From the NCBI GenBank assembly GCA_964396385.1, contig CAYNFH010000036.1:1-36777 (forward strand): a DNA stretch of 36,777 nt, given 5' to 3'. The translations under genes were made by a program, and so were the position numbers. The DNA is from CAYNFH01 sp964396385. Lineage in GTDB: Bacteria; Armatimonadota; Chthonomonadetes; Chthonomonadales; CAJBBX01. How positions within the stretch are numbered: position 1 is the stretch's first letter; each line of letters starts with the position of its first letter. The notes under the pieces are model-generated. The model worked only from the letters and a program-made list of their open reading frames with translations. It ran no database searches and was not told the origin of the DNA. Shown here one piece after another: positions 1-8,203 of the stretch.

Positions 1-183
1 GGTTACGACACCTGGGTTTAGAGCCGCACGGTTGCCGCGTCCACGCGGAGGCTCAGGAAATTCGTGACGACAAAGCTCCAGAGGATGGAGGCGTCCACCA
101 CTCGCGGAACATAGACAGACTGGGAGGCGGTTCTTCTTGGCGAACGCCACGTCTATACCTGCAAACACTTCCGTGGGCATCAT
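1..183 (-). CDS. DUF429 family protein, N-terminal part (runs off the window)
   Basis: Reading the minus strand from the paired ATG codons at 183 and 180 gives about 60 residues that stay open to the left edge. The start resembles the DUF429 family of RNase H-fold, predicted nuclease-like proteins: an early GIDVAFAK segment, then a short hydrophobic strand, then PPRGRGN near residue 50. In an RNase H fold the early Asp would be a metal ligand; that is family knowledge, not shown here. No strong ribosome binding site is visible. The rest of the gene and its catalytic residues lie outside the window. Function is unknown. Confidence 0.68.
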   Translation of the reverse strand, partial: MMPTEVFAGIDVAFAKKNRLPVCLCSASGGRLHPLELCRHEFPEPPRGRGNRAALNPGVVT

Positions 184-270
184 GGCAAGACTCGCAAACG
201 GCAGGTGGCGTTCCTCGCGCCCGGATCGAGTATAGATCCGAATATGATAGGGGGCCTCCTGTTCCACGCA

Positions 271-360
271 GTCGGGTTCACGCGGACGCCGCTCATGCTT
301 TGCCGCCCCGAGGAGGCGGCAAAGATGCTTCTCGAGGCTGCGGCAGAGCCGAGAGATCGC
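271..360 (+). pseudogene. Ankyrin-repeat gene remnant
   Basis: One plus-strand frame (codons at 286, 289 and so on) encodes TPLMLCRPEEAAKMLLEA. This closely matches TPLMLCRNEQAAKVLLDA inside the intact ankyrin gene at 2216-2686, and the DNA is clearly similar too, with mostly third-position changes. The similarity does not extend into a full ankyrin domain on either side, and the frame closes at 382-384 inside the HAD gene. I read it as a relic of a paralogous ankyrin gene whose remainder was lost when the HAD gene was joined next to it. Confidence 0.6.
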
Positions 361-361
361 A

Positions 362-1030
362 ATGCTTCGAGCTATTCTATTTGACTTCGACGGCCTGATT
401 CTGGATACCGAAAGTCCTGACTACTATTGGTGGGCGGAGGTGTTCGAGCAGCATGGCTGCCGGCTGGATCTGGCCGATTGGCGCGAGGGCATTGGGCGGG
501 GAGCCGACGGCATCGCCTGGAACCCATACGACGGGTTGGAAGCACAGCTCGGCCGCGCGGTGGATAGAGAGGAGATTCGCGCACGGCGACGCGAGCACTG
601 TATGACCCTCATGGAGAAGTGCGCGCTTCCAGGCGTGGTCGAGCTACTTCTGGAGGCGCGGCGGGAGGGGCTGAAGGTTGGGATTGCGTCGAGTTCACCG
701 CATCGGTGGGTAGACTCGCACCTGGAGGTGCTCGGCATCCTTGATCTATTCGATGCCGTTATTTGCGCCGAGGACGTGGCCCGCACGAAACCGGATCCAG
801 AGCTGTACGTCCGCCTCCTCGAAGCGCTGGGCGTGATGGCTCTGGAATCCATAGCACTGGAGGATTCTCCGAACGGCATCCTCGCAGCAAAGCGGGCGGG
901 CATCTGCTGTATCGCGGTTCCGAATGCCATGACGCATGACCTCTGCTTTGATCATGCGGATCTGCGAATCCAATCGCTCGTGGGGATTAGCATATCGGAT
1001 GTGGCGAGGCTGCTGGGAGCGCGCCGGTGA
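362..1030 (+). CDS. HAD-superfamily hydrolase, beta-phosphoglucomutase-like
   Basis: The 222-residue protein has all the haloacid dehalogenase motifs. Motif I is DFDGLILDTE with nucleophile Asp8 and Asp10, motif II is the Ser cluster at 110-112, motif III is Lys143 in TKPDPE, and motif IV is EDSPNG at 167-172. The helical cap between residues 17 and 90 is of the type seen in beta-phosphoglucomutases and small sugar-phosphate phosphatases. It is probably a cytosolic phosphatase or phosphomutase; the substrate cannot be told. The start is the first ATG after a purine-rich GAGAG, immediately downstream of the ankyrin relic. It is followed by a GNAT gene on the same strand after about 45 bases. 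Confidence 0.9.
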   Translation: MLRAILFDFDGLILDTESPDYYWWAEVFEQHGCRLDLADWREGIGRGADGIAWNPYDGLEAQLGRAVDREEIRARRREHCMTLMEKCALPGVVELLLEARREGLKVGIASSSPHRWVDSHLEVLGILDLFDAVICAEDVARTKPDPELYVRLLEALGVMALESIALEDSPNGILAAKRAGICCIAVPNAMTHDLCFDHADLRIQSLVGISISDVARLLGARR

Positions 1031-1076
1031 GTGTACGGTCGGCGAGCTATGGTGACCGATGCAGAGGATGACACCC

Positions 1077-1637
1077 ATGTTGCGGGGACCACGGCTGCTG
1101 TTGCGACCGCCCAGGGATAGCGACCAGGCGGATCGCCTGCGCTGGGGCCGCGACCCGGAATTCCGACGCGCGGTTGGCGGGGACCCACGAGAAACGCCGC
1201 CCCTGACTGAGGAAGAAGTGCGGCGCTGGTATGAGGAGGTCTCTCAAGACTGCTTCTGCTGGATTATCGACCTGGAGGGCACCTGTATTGGGACGGCACG
1301 GCTTCACTCGCTGGACGAAGCCAATGGCTGCGCTCGCTTCGCCATCGGCATCTTCAGCCCACGGTTCTGGGGCCAGGGCTACGGCGCAGAGGCGACACGT
1401 TTGGTCCTCTGCTATGCGTTCGTTGAGCTGAAACTCCATCGCGTGGACCTGTGGGTGTTGGCCTTCAACGAGCGCGCCATTCGCTGCTACGAGAGGTGCG
1501 GCTTCCTACAGGAAGGGGTCGAGCGGGAGGGCTCGCTCATCGGTGGAGTGTGGCAGACCGATGTTCTTATGAGCATCCTGGAGCACGAGTACCGAGCCCT
1601 GGAGCGGAGTCCGCGGTCGCGAAGGACCCAGTTGTAA
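1077..1637 (+). CDS. GNAT family N-acetyltransferase (RimJ/RimL type)
   Basis: The protein follows the Acetyltransf_3 pattern: an N-terminal strand LRGPRLLLRPPRDSD, a central beta sheet, and the acetyl-CoA pyrophosphate loop GQGYGAEAT in the middle. A C-terminal NERAIRCYERCGF segment follows, typical of RimJ/RimL and ribosomal-protein or small-molecule acetyltransferases. I prefer the ATG at 1077 to the ones at 1059 and 1068 because AGAGGA lies 8 bases before it and the family normally starts at this strand. Length (186 residues) is normal. The substrate is unknown. It sits alone in a run of small unrelated plus-strand genes. Confidence 0.87.
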   Translation: MLRGPRLLLRPPRDSDQADRLRWGRDPEFRRAVGGDPRETPPLTEEEVRRWYEEVSQDCFCWIIDLEGTCIGTARLHSLDEANGCARFAIGIFSPRFWGQGYGAEATRLVLCYAFVELKLHRVDLWVLAFNERAIRCYERCGFLQEGVEREGSLIGGVWQTDVLMSILEHEYRALERSPRSRRTQL

Positions 1638-1678
1638 CTCCGCGGCGTGCTCGAGTACCAGTGCAGTTGAGACCGTCA

Positions 1679-2080
1679 ATGAGTCCTGCGCGCTCTCCTC
1701 TGCTCATAGAGGGCTACACGCCCGATGAGATACTGGCACTGCCAGACACTGAAATAGAGGCTCTCGTCCTCCATGGTGACCCTGTGGTGATCCGCGCGGG
1801 TAGTGCGGAGGTCCTGGGTCGCTTTGCCGTGCTGGGTGATCGGCTGGTCATCGAGCTGGCCCAGATCGAGGGCGGTGGCGAAGGCGTGCTGCCTGCTCTT
1901 TGGCTCCTGGCGAAGCAGTATGCGAACAGGCGGCAGCTTGCGGCCGTCGAGTGGATTGTTCACGCCGTACACTGCGCCAGGCCGAACCTCAAGCTGCGGC
2001 GCGTCCTGGAGCGGCGGGGATTCATGATCGAGGAGGTGCCAGGGGTCGGTGAAGCCTATCACTACTTAAACCAGCACTGA
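1679..2080 (+). CDS. Small conserved protein, GNAT-like C-terminus
   Basis: The frame is open further upstream, but that part overlaps the previous acetyltransferase in another frame. The ATG at 1679 gives a compact 133-residue protein. It begins with a helix (TPDEILALPDTEIEALVL), continues with a strand-rich core around VIELAQIEGGGEGVLPALW, and ends with PNLKLRRVLERRGF. The last segment looks like the C-terminal motif of GNAT acetyltransferases, and the GGGEG loop could bind a cofactor. I recognise this as a recurring small bacterial family without an assigned function. The GNAT relationship is inference. Confidence 0.7.
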   Translation: MSPARSPLLIEGYTPDEILALPDTEIEALVLHGDPVVIRAGSAEVLGRFAVLGDRLVIELAQIEGGGEGVLPALWLLAKQYANRRQLAAVEWIVHAVHCARPNLKLRRVLERRGFMIEEVPGVGEAYHYLNQH

Positions 2081-2215
2081 GCGCCTGGCCGAAATGGGAC
2101 CTGAGCAATGGCTGGGATGACCATCCCGACTGCTCCCTCACAACCTCGAATGAGCGGCTGGGAGTTGGCCGATGTGGGAGCAATCCACTGAGGCCCAGCA
2201 TAGAGGCGTGCGCTG

Positions 2216-2686
2216 ATGAGTAGCTCCAAGCGACGGAACCGCGAGCTGATTCACGCCACCCTGAGAAACGACGTGGCTACGATGCGCGACCTTCTCACTG
2301 AGGGCGCGAGCCCCAACACGCGTGACACAGAGCACCAGGAGACGCCGCTTATGCTCTGCCGTAACGAGCAGGCGGCGAAGGTGCTCCTGGATGCTGGCGC
2401 GGATGTGGAAGCGCGGGATTCGCGCGGGCGAACGCCGTTCCTCGCCACAGGTCTTGCCATTTTGCTGGAAAGGGGAGCAGATATCAACGCTCAGGATGAA
2501 GAGGGTACGACGGCACTGATGCAGGCGGTCCAGTCGGCAGACCTGGAGCAGGTTGAGTTCCTGGTTAAGGCGGGGGCGGACCTTGGCTTGCGTGACTCCT
2601 CGGGCCAGACAGCCCGAGAGATAGCGGAGTCCTATGGCCTGCGTGCCATCGCCAACTACCTGCAGTCGGTACGGTCACCACAGTAG
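2216..2686 (+). CDS. Ankyrin-repeat protein
   Basis: The 156-residue protein consists of about four ankyrin repeats with the usual features: TPLM..., LLDAGADVEARDSRGRTPF, LLERGADINAQDEEGTTALM and LVKAGADLGLRDSSGQTA. The second and third repeats are compressed. There is no signal peptide or membrane segment, so a cytosolic protein-binding role is likely; the partner is unknown. The ATG at 2216 has only a weak GAGG upstream. A fragment of a paralogous gene lies at 271-360, so the locus once held at least two copies. Confidence 0.88.
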   Translation: MSSSKRRNRELIHATLRNDVATMRDLLTEGASPNTRDTEHQETPLMLCRNEQAAKVLLDAGADVEARDSRGRTPFLATGLAILLERGADINAQDEEGTTALMQAVQSADLEQVEFLVKAGADLGLRDSSGQTAREIAESYGLRAIANYLQSVRSPQ

Positions 2687-2692
2687 CCGAGC

Positions 2693-3013
2693 ATGAGAGA
2701 GCCTGGGGGCCGAAGAACACCTGACCTCAGCATCGTCGTTGGACTGGTCGCCAATGCCGCTGTGATCCTCCTGAACGTCCCCTTCCTGCTGATCCCCACG
2801 GACAAGCCGATTCGACCAATGATCTGGCCTGCTTTTTACATTCTGGTTGGCCTCATCGCGGCGACGGTGGGAGTACCTCTCTCACTGCGAGAGCGACGCC
2901 AGAGGTCCAAAGGCGGCGGGATCGGAATGCTACTGTGCCTCGCTCCAGTACTAGTGGGCATCGCGAGCTTCTGGCAATTCTGCTGGCTCCACGGCGTCAC
3001 AGTCGAGCCGTAG
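2693..3013 (+). CDS. Small three-helix membrane protein, unknown function
   Basis: The 106-residue protein shows three hydrophobic segments, at about residues 14-34, 44-62 and 76-96. A basic loop RERRQRSKGG lies before the third, which would place that loop in the cytoplasm. It starts 6 bases after the ankyrin gene stop and may be cotranscribed with it. I do not recognise the family. Composition is coding-like and the helices are well formed, so I think it is a real gene. Confidence 0.6.
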   Translation: MREPGGRRTPDLSIVVGLVANAAVILLNVPFLLIPTDKPIRPMIWPAFYILVGLIAATVGVPLSLRERRQRSKGGGIGMLLCLAPVLVGIASFWQFCWLHGVTVEP

Positions 3014-3336
3014 GGGATATGACTGCCGTATGCCACGAGTAAGGCGCGCAAAGCGGCTCTTCTCCGCGCTGGACTGCCGCCGGTCTGGGCACGCTCTTCA
3101 ACTAGCTCGGCGCGGGGTCGCAAGCGGCGCGCTGGACTGGCAGAACCGGTTTGGATAGAGCCAGAGGCTGGGCCGGCAGGGGACTGGAAGACCTCACCAG
3201 ATCGCGTCGGGTTAGCGATGATAAAGCGGCCCTTGCGTAGGGCTCTTAGGAGCAGAGAACGCATTTACGGCTTGCTGTGTAGCCAGCGGTGACGGTGTTC
3301 ACAGATGCGGGGCAAGCGGGCAAACTGGGAGAAGCC
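3014..3336 (+). other. Intergenic stretch, no recognised gene
   Basis: About 320 bases lie between the small membrane protein and the propeller-like protein. It contains a possible 45-codon frame (ATG at 3030) without a ribosome binding site, and two copies of CGCGCTGGACTG about 60 bases apart. I see no promoter, terminator or RNA gene that I can defend. Confidence 0.4.
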
Positions 3337-4452
3337 ATGCGATCAGGCTCGATTACGAACTGGCTGCGCCTGGCACTGATACTGTTGGGGATGGCGGCGG
3401 CTGTTGCAGCCATCACCGCGCTTCGACTGCGCGGGTCTTCTCTTCTCGACCGAGCTACAAGAGTGGCAACGGGAGACGAATGGAAGCACGAGCAACGATG
3501 GTACTGGTGGCTGTCTGACAATAAGGTTCTTCGAGTTGCAGGCTCTCCTGACCGTGGGGAGAATCTGGTGATCCGAGACGTGCGAACAGGTGAGGACGAT
3601 CCCTGCGTCGCCTTGAACAGGCTCATCCAAGAGTCCAAGGCGGCAGCCCCACCCCTTTCCCTGTCACCAGATCGGAGGGCGCTACTATTCGTGTGCGAGC
3701 GAGATCGCATTCTCGGGGCATCTATGGAGGGGGGCCTCCTGTTTACCGACCACCAGACACCTGCTACCGACTGGACGGACCAGTCGTTGGAGAGCTACAT
3801 GGGCGACGGCCCAAAGTGGATCGAGCCGATCCTCAGATTCGCAAGCCGCTTTCACGCGCTGAAAGAGGACCGCATCGCCCGACTTCTGGTCCACGATGCG
3901 GTGCGGCACAAACTCATCAAGACGGTGAAGTTGAGCCCCTGGCTGCAGCGGGGCACTTCCGAGACGCTGACCACCCAGAACCATTTCCTCATGCACCAAT
4001 ACAGCCCTTCAGGCTATTGGCCCTTCGCAGTTTCGAACGCGAGCCTCACTACCGTCGATATCGACATGAACGCCACGGCTCCCACACCCCTAACTGTCAG
4101 TGCGAGCCTGTCTCCCGGGTCCGAGCCGTACGATGTCTCCTACTCGCCCAGCGGCGACCGTGTAGCCTACCTGCGCGTTCATGACAATCAGCCGCGTCCG
4201 TGGCTGCCACCCCCGCTACAGAGATGGTGGGACCGCTTCTTCCCGCCCGCCGAGAGGCCGCCGTACAAGATCACCCTCTGGGTGAGTGGTCTTCGCGGCA
4301 AAGGCGCGCACGAGGTCGGCTCCGTACCACACAACAACATGTTCTCTACTGACACCGACTGGGAGTACCCGAACTCCATCCAGTGGCTACCCGATGGAAA
4401 GACCCTGAGCTTCCTGTGCGGCAAGTCGCTCTGGACAGTGCCATCAGATTGA
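3337..4452 (+). CDS. Membrane-anchored protein with propeller-like repeats, unknown
   Basis: I chose the ATG at 3337 because GGGAGAAG lies just before it and because an uncleaved N-terminal helix (about residues 8-28) follows directly; an upstream GTG at 3289 is in frame but less likely. The remaining 340 residues appear to be outside the membrane. They contain repeats such as SLSPDRRALLFVCE, YSPSGDRVAYLRV and WLPDGKTLSFLCG, which are the strand pairs of a TolB/WD40-like beta propeller. No catalytic domain is visible. Function is unknown; a binding or sensing role at the cell surface is inference. Confidence 0.68.
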   Translation: MRSGSITNWLRLALILLGMAAAVAAITALRLRGSSLLDRATRVATGDEWKHEQRWYWWLSDNKVLRVAGSPDRGENLVIRDVRTGEDDPCVALNRLIQESKAAAPPLSLSPDRRALLFVCERDRILGASMEGGLLFTDHQTPATDWTDQSLESYMGDGPKWIEPILRFASRFHALKEDRIARLLVHDAVRHKLIKTVKLSPWLQRGTSETLTTQNHFLMHQYSPSGYWPFAVSNASLTTVDIDMNATAPTPLTVSASLSPGSEPYDVSYSPSGDRVAYLRVHDNQPRPWLPPPLQRWWDRFFPPAERPPYKITLWVSGLRGKGAHEVGSVPHNNMFSTDTDWEYPNSIQWLPDGKTLSFLCGKSLWTVPSD

Positions 4453-4552
4453 TGGGAACAAGGCCCCACTTCCGCTGCTTGGCGAAGGAACTGCTGCCGA
4501 CTCACTGGAACGACTGCCTCAGTCCACAGAGTGTGAGTGGAGGAGCTTCGTT

Positions 4553-5125
4553 GTGGTCGCGATAAGGCACCGCAATACGGGTGAGGTCATCATGGCTCTG
4601 GAAGGCGACACCGTGGGCTCGGCGGACCTGCGGCGCGCTGAGCTATCTCACGCGGACCTCCATGGGCTAGACCTCTCCCAGGCAGACCTTTCCCGCGCCA
4701 ACCTCTTCTGTGCCCTCCTGTCGGAAGCTCGCCTTTTCGACCTTGCCGAGGCGAACCTCTCCTACGCCAACCTGCAGAATGCACGGCTCGGAGGCGCCAT
4801 TTTGCGCGATTGCAGCCTCCACGACGCGGACCTGTCTGGAGCGGACCTGTCGGGTGCCGACCTCACCCACGCAAATCTGACTGGAGCGCGGCTGACGGGC
4901 GCGATCCTCACGTAAGCCATCTGCTGGAGCACCGTCTTTGCAGACTGCACCTCCCTGGCAGATGCAGTGGGGTTGGACTCAATAGTCCGCGACGGCCCGT
5001 CCTCTCTGGATGTACGGACGCTCCGTTCATGTGTCCACCGTCTCCCTGAGTCGTTCCTTCTGGGGATTGGGCTGACCGACAAGGAGATCAGGAGTTTCCG
5101 CGCAGAGTGGCCCGAGGAGCCCTGA
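4553..5125 (+). pseudogene. Pentapeptide-repeat protein gene interrupted by an in-frame TAA
   Basis: The GTG at 4553 follows AGGAG by 7 bases. It opens a frame with about 15 A(D/N)LxX pentapeptide repeats, for example ADLSGADLSGADLTHANL, which fold as a right-handed quadrilateral helix. A TAA at 4913-4915 stops translation after 120 residues. The same frame then continues for 69 more codons to TGA at 5123. That part encodes a typical post-repeat linker, including GLDSIVRDGPSSLD and LPESFLLGIGLTDKEI. In known families this linker often leads to a TIR domain, which is absent here. I read it as a nonsense-interrupted gene or a sequencing error; the short product may still be made. Confidence 0.8.
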
Positions 5126-5184
5126 GCGGCCGCTACTGAACCCCAGAAGAGCTCCTATCCATAGGGGCGAATGAACGAATCACG

Positions 5185-5508
5185 ATGGATACAGATGGCG
5201 GACCGCGACTCGTGCGCTGGTGGTTTGACGAGGAGGTGCAGGACGAAACGGATGACCTCGTAGATATCTCCTGCGAGTTCGATGACGGCAGCCTTCGATG
5301 GGCGTGGATCGGAACGCCAGACTATCTGAAGCGGCTCCTGGAACAGCGAGATGATCCAGAGAAGTGGGACTCACAGACCGAACCTGCTGTTTGGGCGACA
5401 AATCTCATCGTCATCCGCCGCCTCGCGGCGCCAGAGGTGGATTGGGTCCTCAATCACATCGACGCCCGAGGAGAGCTGCTGGCCGTCACCCGCCCGTACG
5501 ACGCATAG
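5185..5508 (+). CDS. Hypothetical acidic protein
   Basis: The 107-residue product is acidic and rich in Trp, with no signal peptide or membrane helix. Visible features are a DEEVQDETDDLVDISCEFDDG acidic region split by short strands, a WAWIGTPDYLKRLL segment, and a C-terminal APEVDWVLNHID helix. I do not recognise a family. The ATG at 5185 lacks a good ribosome binding site. It lies between two damaged genes, and whether it is expressed cannot be judged. Confidence 0.5.
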   Translation: MDTDGGPRLVRWWFDEEVQDETDDLVDISCEFDDGSLRWAWIGTPDYLKRLLEQRDDPEKWDSQTEPAVWATNLIVIRRLAAPEVDWVLNHIDARGELLAVTRPYDA

Positions 5509-5601
5509 GCGCTTCACTGCAGGAATGCGGTCGGGTGGGGCAGGAGCGCCTCACCGTTAGCGCAAACGGCCAGAGTTGAAAGGATGGGTTCGGAGGCGGC
5601 T

Positions 5602-6628
5602 ATGGACACCACCTGCCACGAGGATAGCGGGATTTTGCAGGTCGTTATCGGAGACGGGCGGCCACTTCTCCTGTTCACGGGGCTGGCATTGGTGCTCTCG
5701 GGCGGGTTCGCGCTCTTCCTGGCCGCCAGTGGTCAGTTCCTCCCTCACGATGTCCAGTTCCTTGGCATGGCCGCCGAGAAGCTCTGCTCCCTCCACCAGT
5801 GCCGCATCGTCCACTTCATGGTCCACGACCGCGTAGCCTTCGGTGGTTCCCTCGTCGCGGTCGGCTCACTCTACATGTGGCTGGCGGAGTTTCCGCTGCG
5901 CAACCGCGAGCCCTGGGCCTGGTGGACCTTCGCGATCACGGGAGCGACTGGCTTTGGCAGCTTCCTCGCCTACCTCGGGTACGGCTACCTGGACACCTGG
6001 CATGGAGTAGCCACCCTCCTGCTCCTGCCGTGTTTCCTTCTCGGCCTCTACCGCTCCTACCGATGGATCGGTGGTCACTCGGACGTAAGGCGCGCCGTTT
6101 CGCGAGCAGATTGGGGCGGATGGCGCTCCGCCTTCGGGCTGGGACGGCTCCTCCTGCTTGCAACGGCAGGAGGCATTATCGCGGGCGGCTTCACCATCCT
6201 CTGCGTAGGCATGACCACCGTTTTCGTCCCGCAGGACCTTGGCTACATGGGCCTGAGCCCTGGGCAGCTTCACGGCATCAATCCGCGCCTGATTCCCCTC
6301 ATCGCCCATGACAGAGCGGGTTTCGGGGGCGGGATCACCACCTGCGGAATTCTCTGGTTCCTGAGCCTCTGGTGCGCCAGGCCGTCGCGCAATCTCGCAG
6401 ACGCTCTGCTTCGCATGGACTGTCGGCTTCGGCACGGCCATTCTCATTCATCCCATCGTCGGCTATACGGATGGAGTCCACCTTGCCCCTGCTATCGCGG
6501 GAGCCCTGATGTTCTCAGCGGGGATGGTGCTCTGCGCTAGACCCATGATCTTTGGAGGCCGGAAGAGAACATCAGACTGCAGTGCGAGTCTTGCGGACGA
6601 AGGGGCGACGGCGGCGGGTTCAGTATAG
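5602..6628 (+). pseudogene. Polytopic membrane protein with internal duplication, frameshifted near its 3' end
   Basis: The ATG at 5602 follows GGAGG by 6 bases. The protein has about seven membrane helices and two similar halves, each marked by HDRxxFGG (VHDRVAFGGSLVAVG and AHDRAGFGGGITTCG). The first frame runs to a stop at 6538-6540, but after about 6391 it turns into arginine- and cysteine-rich sequence with no helix. The next frame from about 6391 instead reads TLCFAWTVGFGTAILIH, then VGYTDGVHLAPAIAGAL, which is a good final membrane segment, and stops at 6628. One extra base between about 6391 and 6403 explains this. Function of the family is unknown. Confidence 0.75.
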
Positions 6629-7142
6629 CACTGCCTGGACGAAGAACGTACTGCGCGCGGTCCAAGACGACAACGCCTGCCCAACCGGACCCGCCGAACT
6701 GCTTGGGAAACGAGTAGTATTCTGGATGACGGACTCTGACTATGGCATGCCAGCCGACCGCATACACGAAGGGGTGACTGTCCCCTGTTGGCGGAAGCCA
6801 CACTCCTTCGTATTTGGAGTCTGGTCCCGCGAGCGGTTTGTTCGGATTTGCCTTCAGCGCCTCGACCACTGCGTCCACGTTGGAGGCATTGAACCGCATC
6901 CATACCTCCCCGCTCAGGTTCGCGATTCCCGCCACGTGCAGGTCCGCGACACCCGGCGGGGGCGGAATCCCGAAGACCTGTTTGAAGCTCGTCGATGGCG
7001 GCTGCGCTCCCAGGTCCGTGCTGCGGAGGAGCCAACCTAAGCCAAGGGTAAAGAATACAAAGAGTGTGACCAGCACCAGGCAGCATCTTACGCCCCCACA
7101 GCCTTGGCTGCCCCATGCGCGTCGGTCTCGTATAACTCGCAT
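6537..7142 (-). CDS. Membrane-anchored hypothetical protein
   Basis: From the ATG at 7142 the product is 201 residues. It has a basic, Cys-containing N-terminus, one membrane helix at about 17-38 (CCLVLVTLFVFFTLGLGWLL), and an extracytoplasmic part with FNASNVDAVVEAL and a YAVGWHAIVRV strand. Codons upstream of 7142 are in frame but less coding-like. Its 3' end is convergent with the frameshifted membrane gene and overlaps that gene's repaired frame by about 90 bases, so the true C-terminus may be earlier. No family is recognised. Confidence 0.6.
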   Translation of the reverse strand: MRVIRDRRAWGSQGCGGVRCCLVLVTLFVFFTLGLGWLLRSTDLGAQPPSTSFKQVFGIPPPPGVADLHVAGIANLSGEVWMRFNASNVDAVVEALKANPNKPLAGPDSKYEGVWLPPTGDSHPFVYAVGWHAIVRVRHPEYYSFPKQFGGSGWAGVVVLDRAQYVLRPGSAILNPPPSPLRPQDSHCSLMFSSGLQRSWV

Positions 7143-7275
7143 CGCCCGTCTTGCTCCGTCGACCCAGACGAGCCCCGCCTGTTGATCCACAAAGGGCGGC
7201 GACGAAGGCCGCCGCTGCTCTGAAGCGCGGAATGCGAATACCAAGCTTCTTCATGTTTCCGCGACTTTGGACGAA

Positions 7276-7413
7276 CTACAGGGCCTGGGCGGCTTCAGCG
7301 GTTAAGTCCTCTGCGATCTTCACGAATGGCGTTGCTGTCGAATATGGGCCGAACGGCCCATGCGCGCTCTCGCGTCCGCGGGGCATGCTGGTAGGGACTG
7401 CTGCGCTGAGCAT
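7276..7413 (-). CDS. Possible 45-residue ORF or gene remnant
   Basis: A minus-strand frame from ATG at 7413 to TAG at 7276 encodes 45 residues. The second half (TPFVKIAEDLTAEAAQAL) looks like a genuine amphipathic helical C-terminus. There is no ribosome binding site. It could be the tail of a decayed gene. The rest of 7143-7551 holds only the hairpin described separately. Confidence 0.28.
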   Translation of the reverse strand: MLSAAVPTSMPRGRESAHGPFGPYSTATPFVKIAEDLTAEAAQAL

Positions 7414-7493
7414 CGGCGCGTAACCACGAGGGAGTTACCGTGCGCATAATGTTTCCGAGAAGCTCGGCAGGAGCCGCGCGCTCCCAGTGACCC

Positions 7494-7533
7494 CTTACTG
7501 AGTCGCTCAGCAGTAAGTGCTTAGGTCAGTAAG
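7494..7533 (+). promoter_or_regulatory. Hairpin and direct repeats before the membrane protein gene at 7552
   Basis: CTTACTG (7494-7500) is complementary to CAGTAAG (7511-7517), with CTGAG/CTCAG inside, and CAGTAAG occurs again at 7527-7533. The two copies head a 16-base imperfect direct repeat ending in TTAGG. This lies just upstream of the strong AGGAGG of the next gene. It could be an operator or an RNA structure that masks the ribosome binding site; the role is inference. Confidence 0.4.
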
Positions 7534-7551
7534 AGTTAGGAGGTCCGATCC

Positions 7552-8001
7552 GTGAGCTATTGGAAGAGCCTGCAAATGGGCGCTGGCTTGGGACTGGCGG
7601 GCAGTGTCATCCTCGGAGGGCTCCTCTACTTGGTCTGGTTCGCGGGCCAGCCATTGACGCTCCGCGAGGTGGTCTCGCGAATCCGCGACTATGTCGCGCT
7701 CACCGCAGTGCCCACAACCGCCGCCGGAGCGATGACAGGGCTTCTTACATGCTTACTGCTCCAAGGCCACGCCCACGGCACCACAGCGATTGTGGCGGGC
7801 GCCCTCATCGGAGCGGTTTCAGGATTGGCGTTGGGAGCCACTCTGGGGTTTACCGCAACCGTCCTCGTCTGCCTGGCAGCGGGGGCGAACGGCCAATCCC
7901 CTATGGCTGGCATGTTCGTCGGGGCTATTTGCGCCGCCATCAATCTGGTGGTCGGCGTCCCGATAGGCATCCTGGTCGCCCGTAGCTTACCTGGCGTGTA
8001 G
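7552..8001 (+). CDS. Four-helix glycine-rich membrane protein, unknown
   Basis: The GTG start at 7552 follows AGGAGG by 8 bases, the strongest ribosome binding site in this half of the window. The 149-residue product has four Gly/Ala-rich membrane segments, at about 8-31, 48-72, 78-108 and 118-145, joined by very short loops. GALIGAVSGLALGATLG is a glycine-zipper-like helix. No enzymatic motif is present and I do not recognise a family. It stands alone and is followed by the minus-strand microprotein. Confidence 0.7.
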   Translation: MSYWKSLQMGAGLGLAGSVILGGLLYLVWFAGQPLTLREVVSRIRDYVALTAVPTTAAGAMTGLLTCLLLQGHAHGTTAIVAGALIGAVSGLALGATLGFTATVLVCLAAGANGQSPMAGMFVGAICAAINLVVGVPIGILVARSLPGV

Positions 8002-8083
8002 GCTTCGCTACCTCGCATGCATTAACGGTCGGTTACTGGGTGGCCCCTCATGAGTAGGCACGTCGCTCCCGCAGGCTCACGGG

Positions 8084-8203
8084 TCAGTGCACCCGACCTC
8101 CCCTCCTGCCTATCCAGTGCAGGTAGACGAAGACGAGGAGTGCGAGGAAGACGGCAATGGCTGCCTCGATCCAGGGCACGTCAGTGATGTAGTCGCGGAC
8201 CAT
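8084..8203 (-). CDS. 39-residue single-helix membrane microprotein
   Basis: The minus strand from ATG 8203 to TGA 8084 encodes 39 residues: a short acidic amphipathic start, a membrane helix at about 13-31 (EAAIAVFLALLVFVYL) and a basic tail GRRGGRVH, so N-out/C-in topology is likely. Directly before the ATG is AGGAGGTGATCC. This is complementary to the full 3' end of bacterial 16S rRNA and spaced ideally, which strongly supports translation. The size resembles small respiratory-oxidase or stress membrane subunits, but no motif decides this. No cognate gene is adjacent. Confidence 0.68.
   Translation of the reverse strand: MVRDYITDVPWIEAAIAVFLALLVFVYLHWIGRRGGRVH

Noticed and set aside
3030..3167. 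45-codon ORF in the 3.0-3.3 kb gap
   Set aside because: No ribosome binding site and an Arg-rich composition without features; not enough to call a gene.
4913..4915. Programmed readthrough or selenocysteine at the pentapeptide gene stop
   Set aside because: The codon is TAA, not TGA, and no downstream structure typical of readthrough is evident. Mutation or sequence error is simpler.
7151..7423. 90-codon plus-strand ORF
   Set aside because: It has no ribosome binding site, no recognisable motif and overlaps the start region of the minus-strand gene. The antisense 45-codon frame looks more protein-like.
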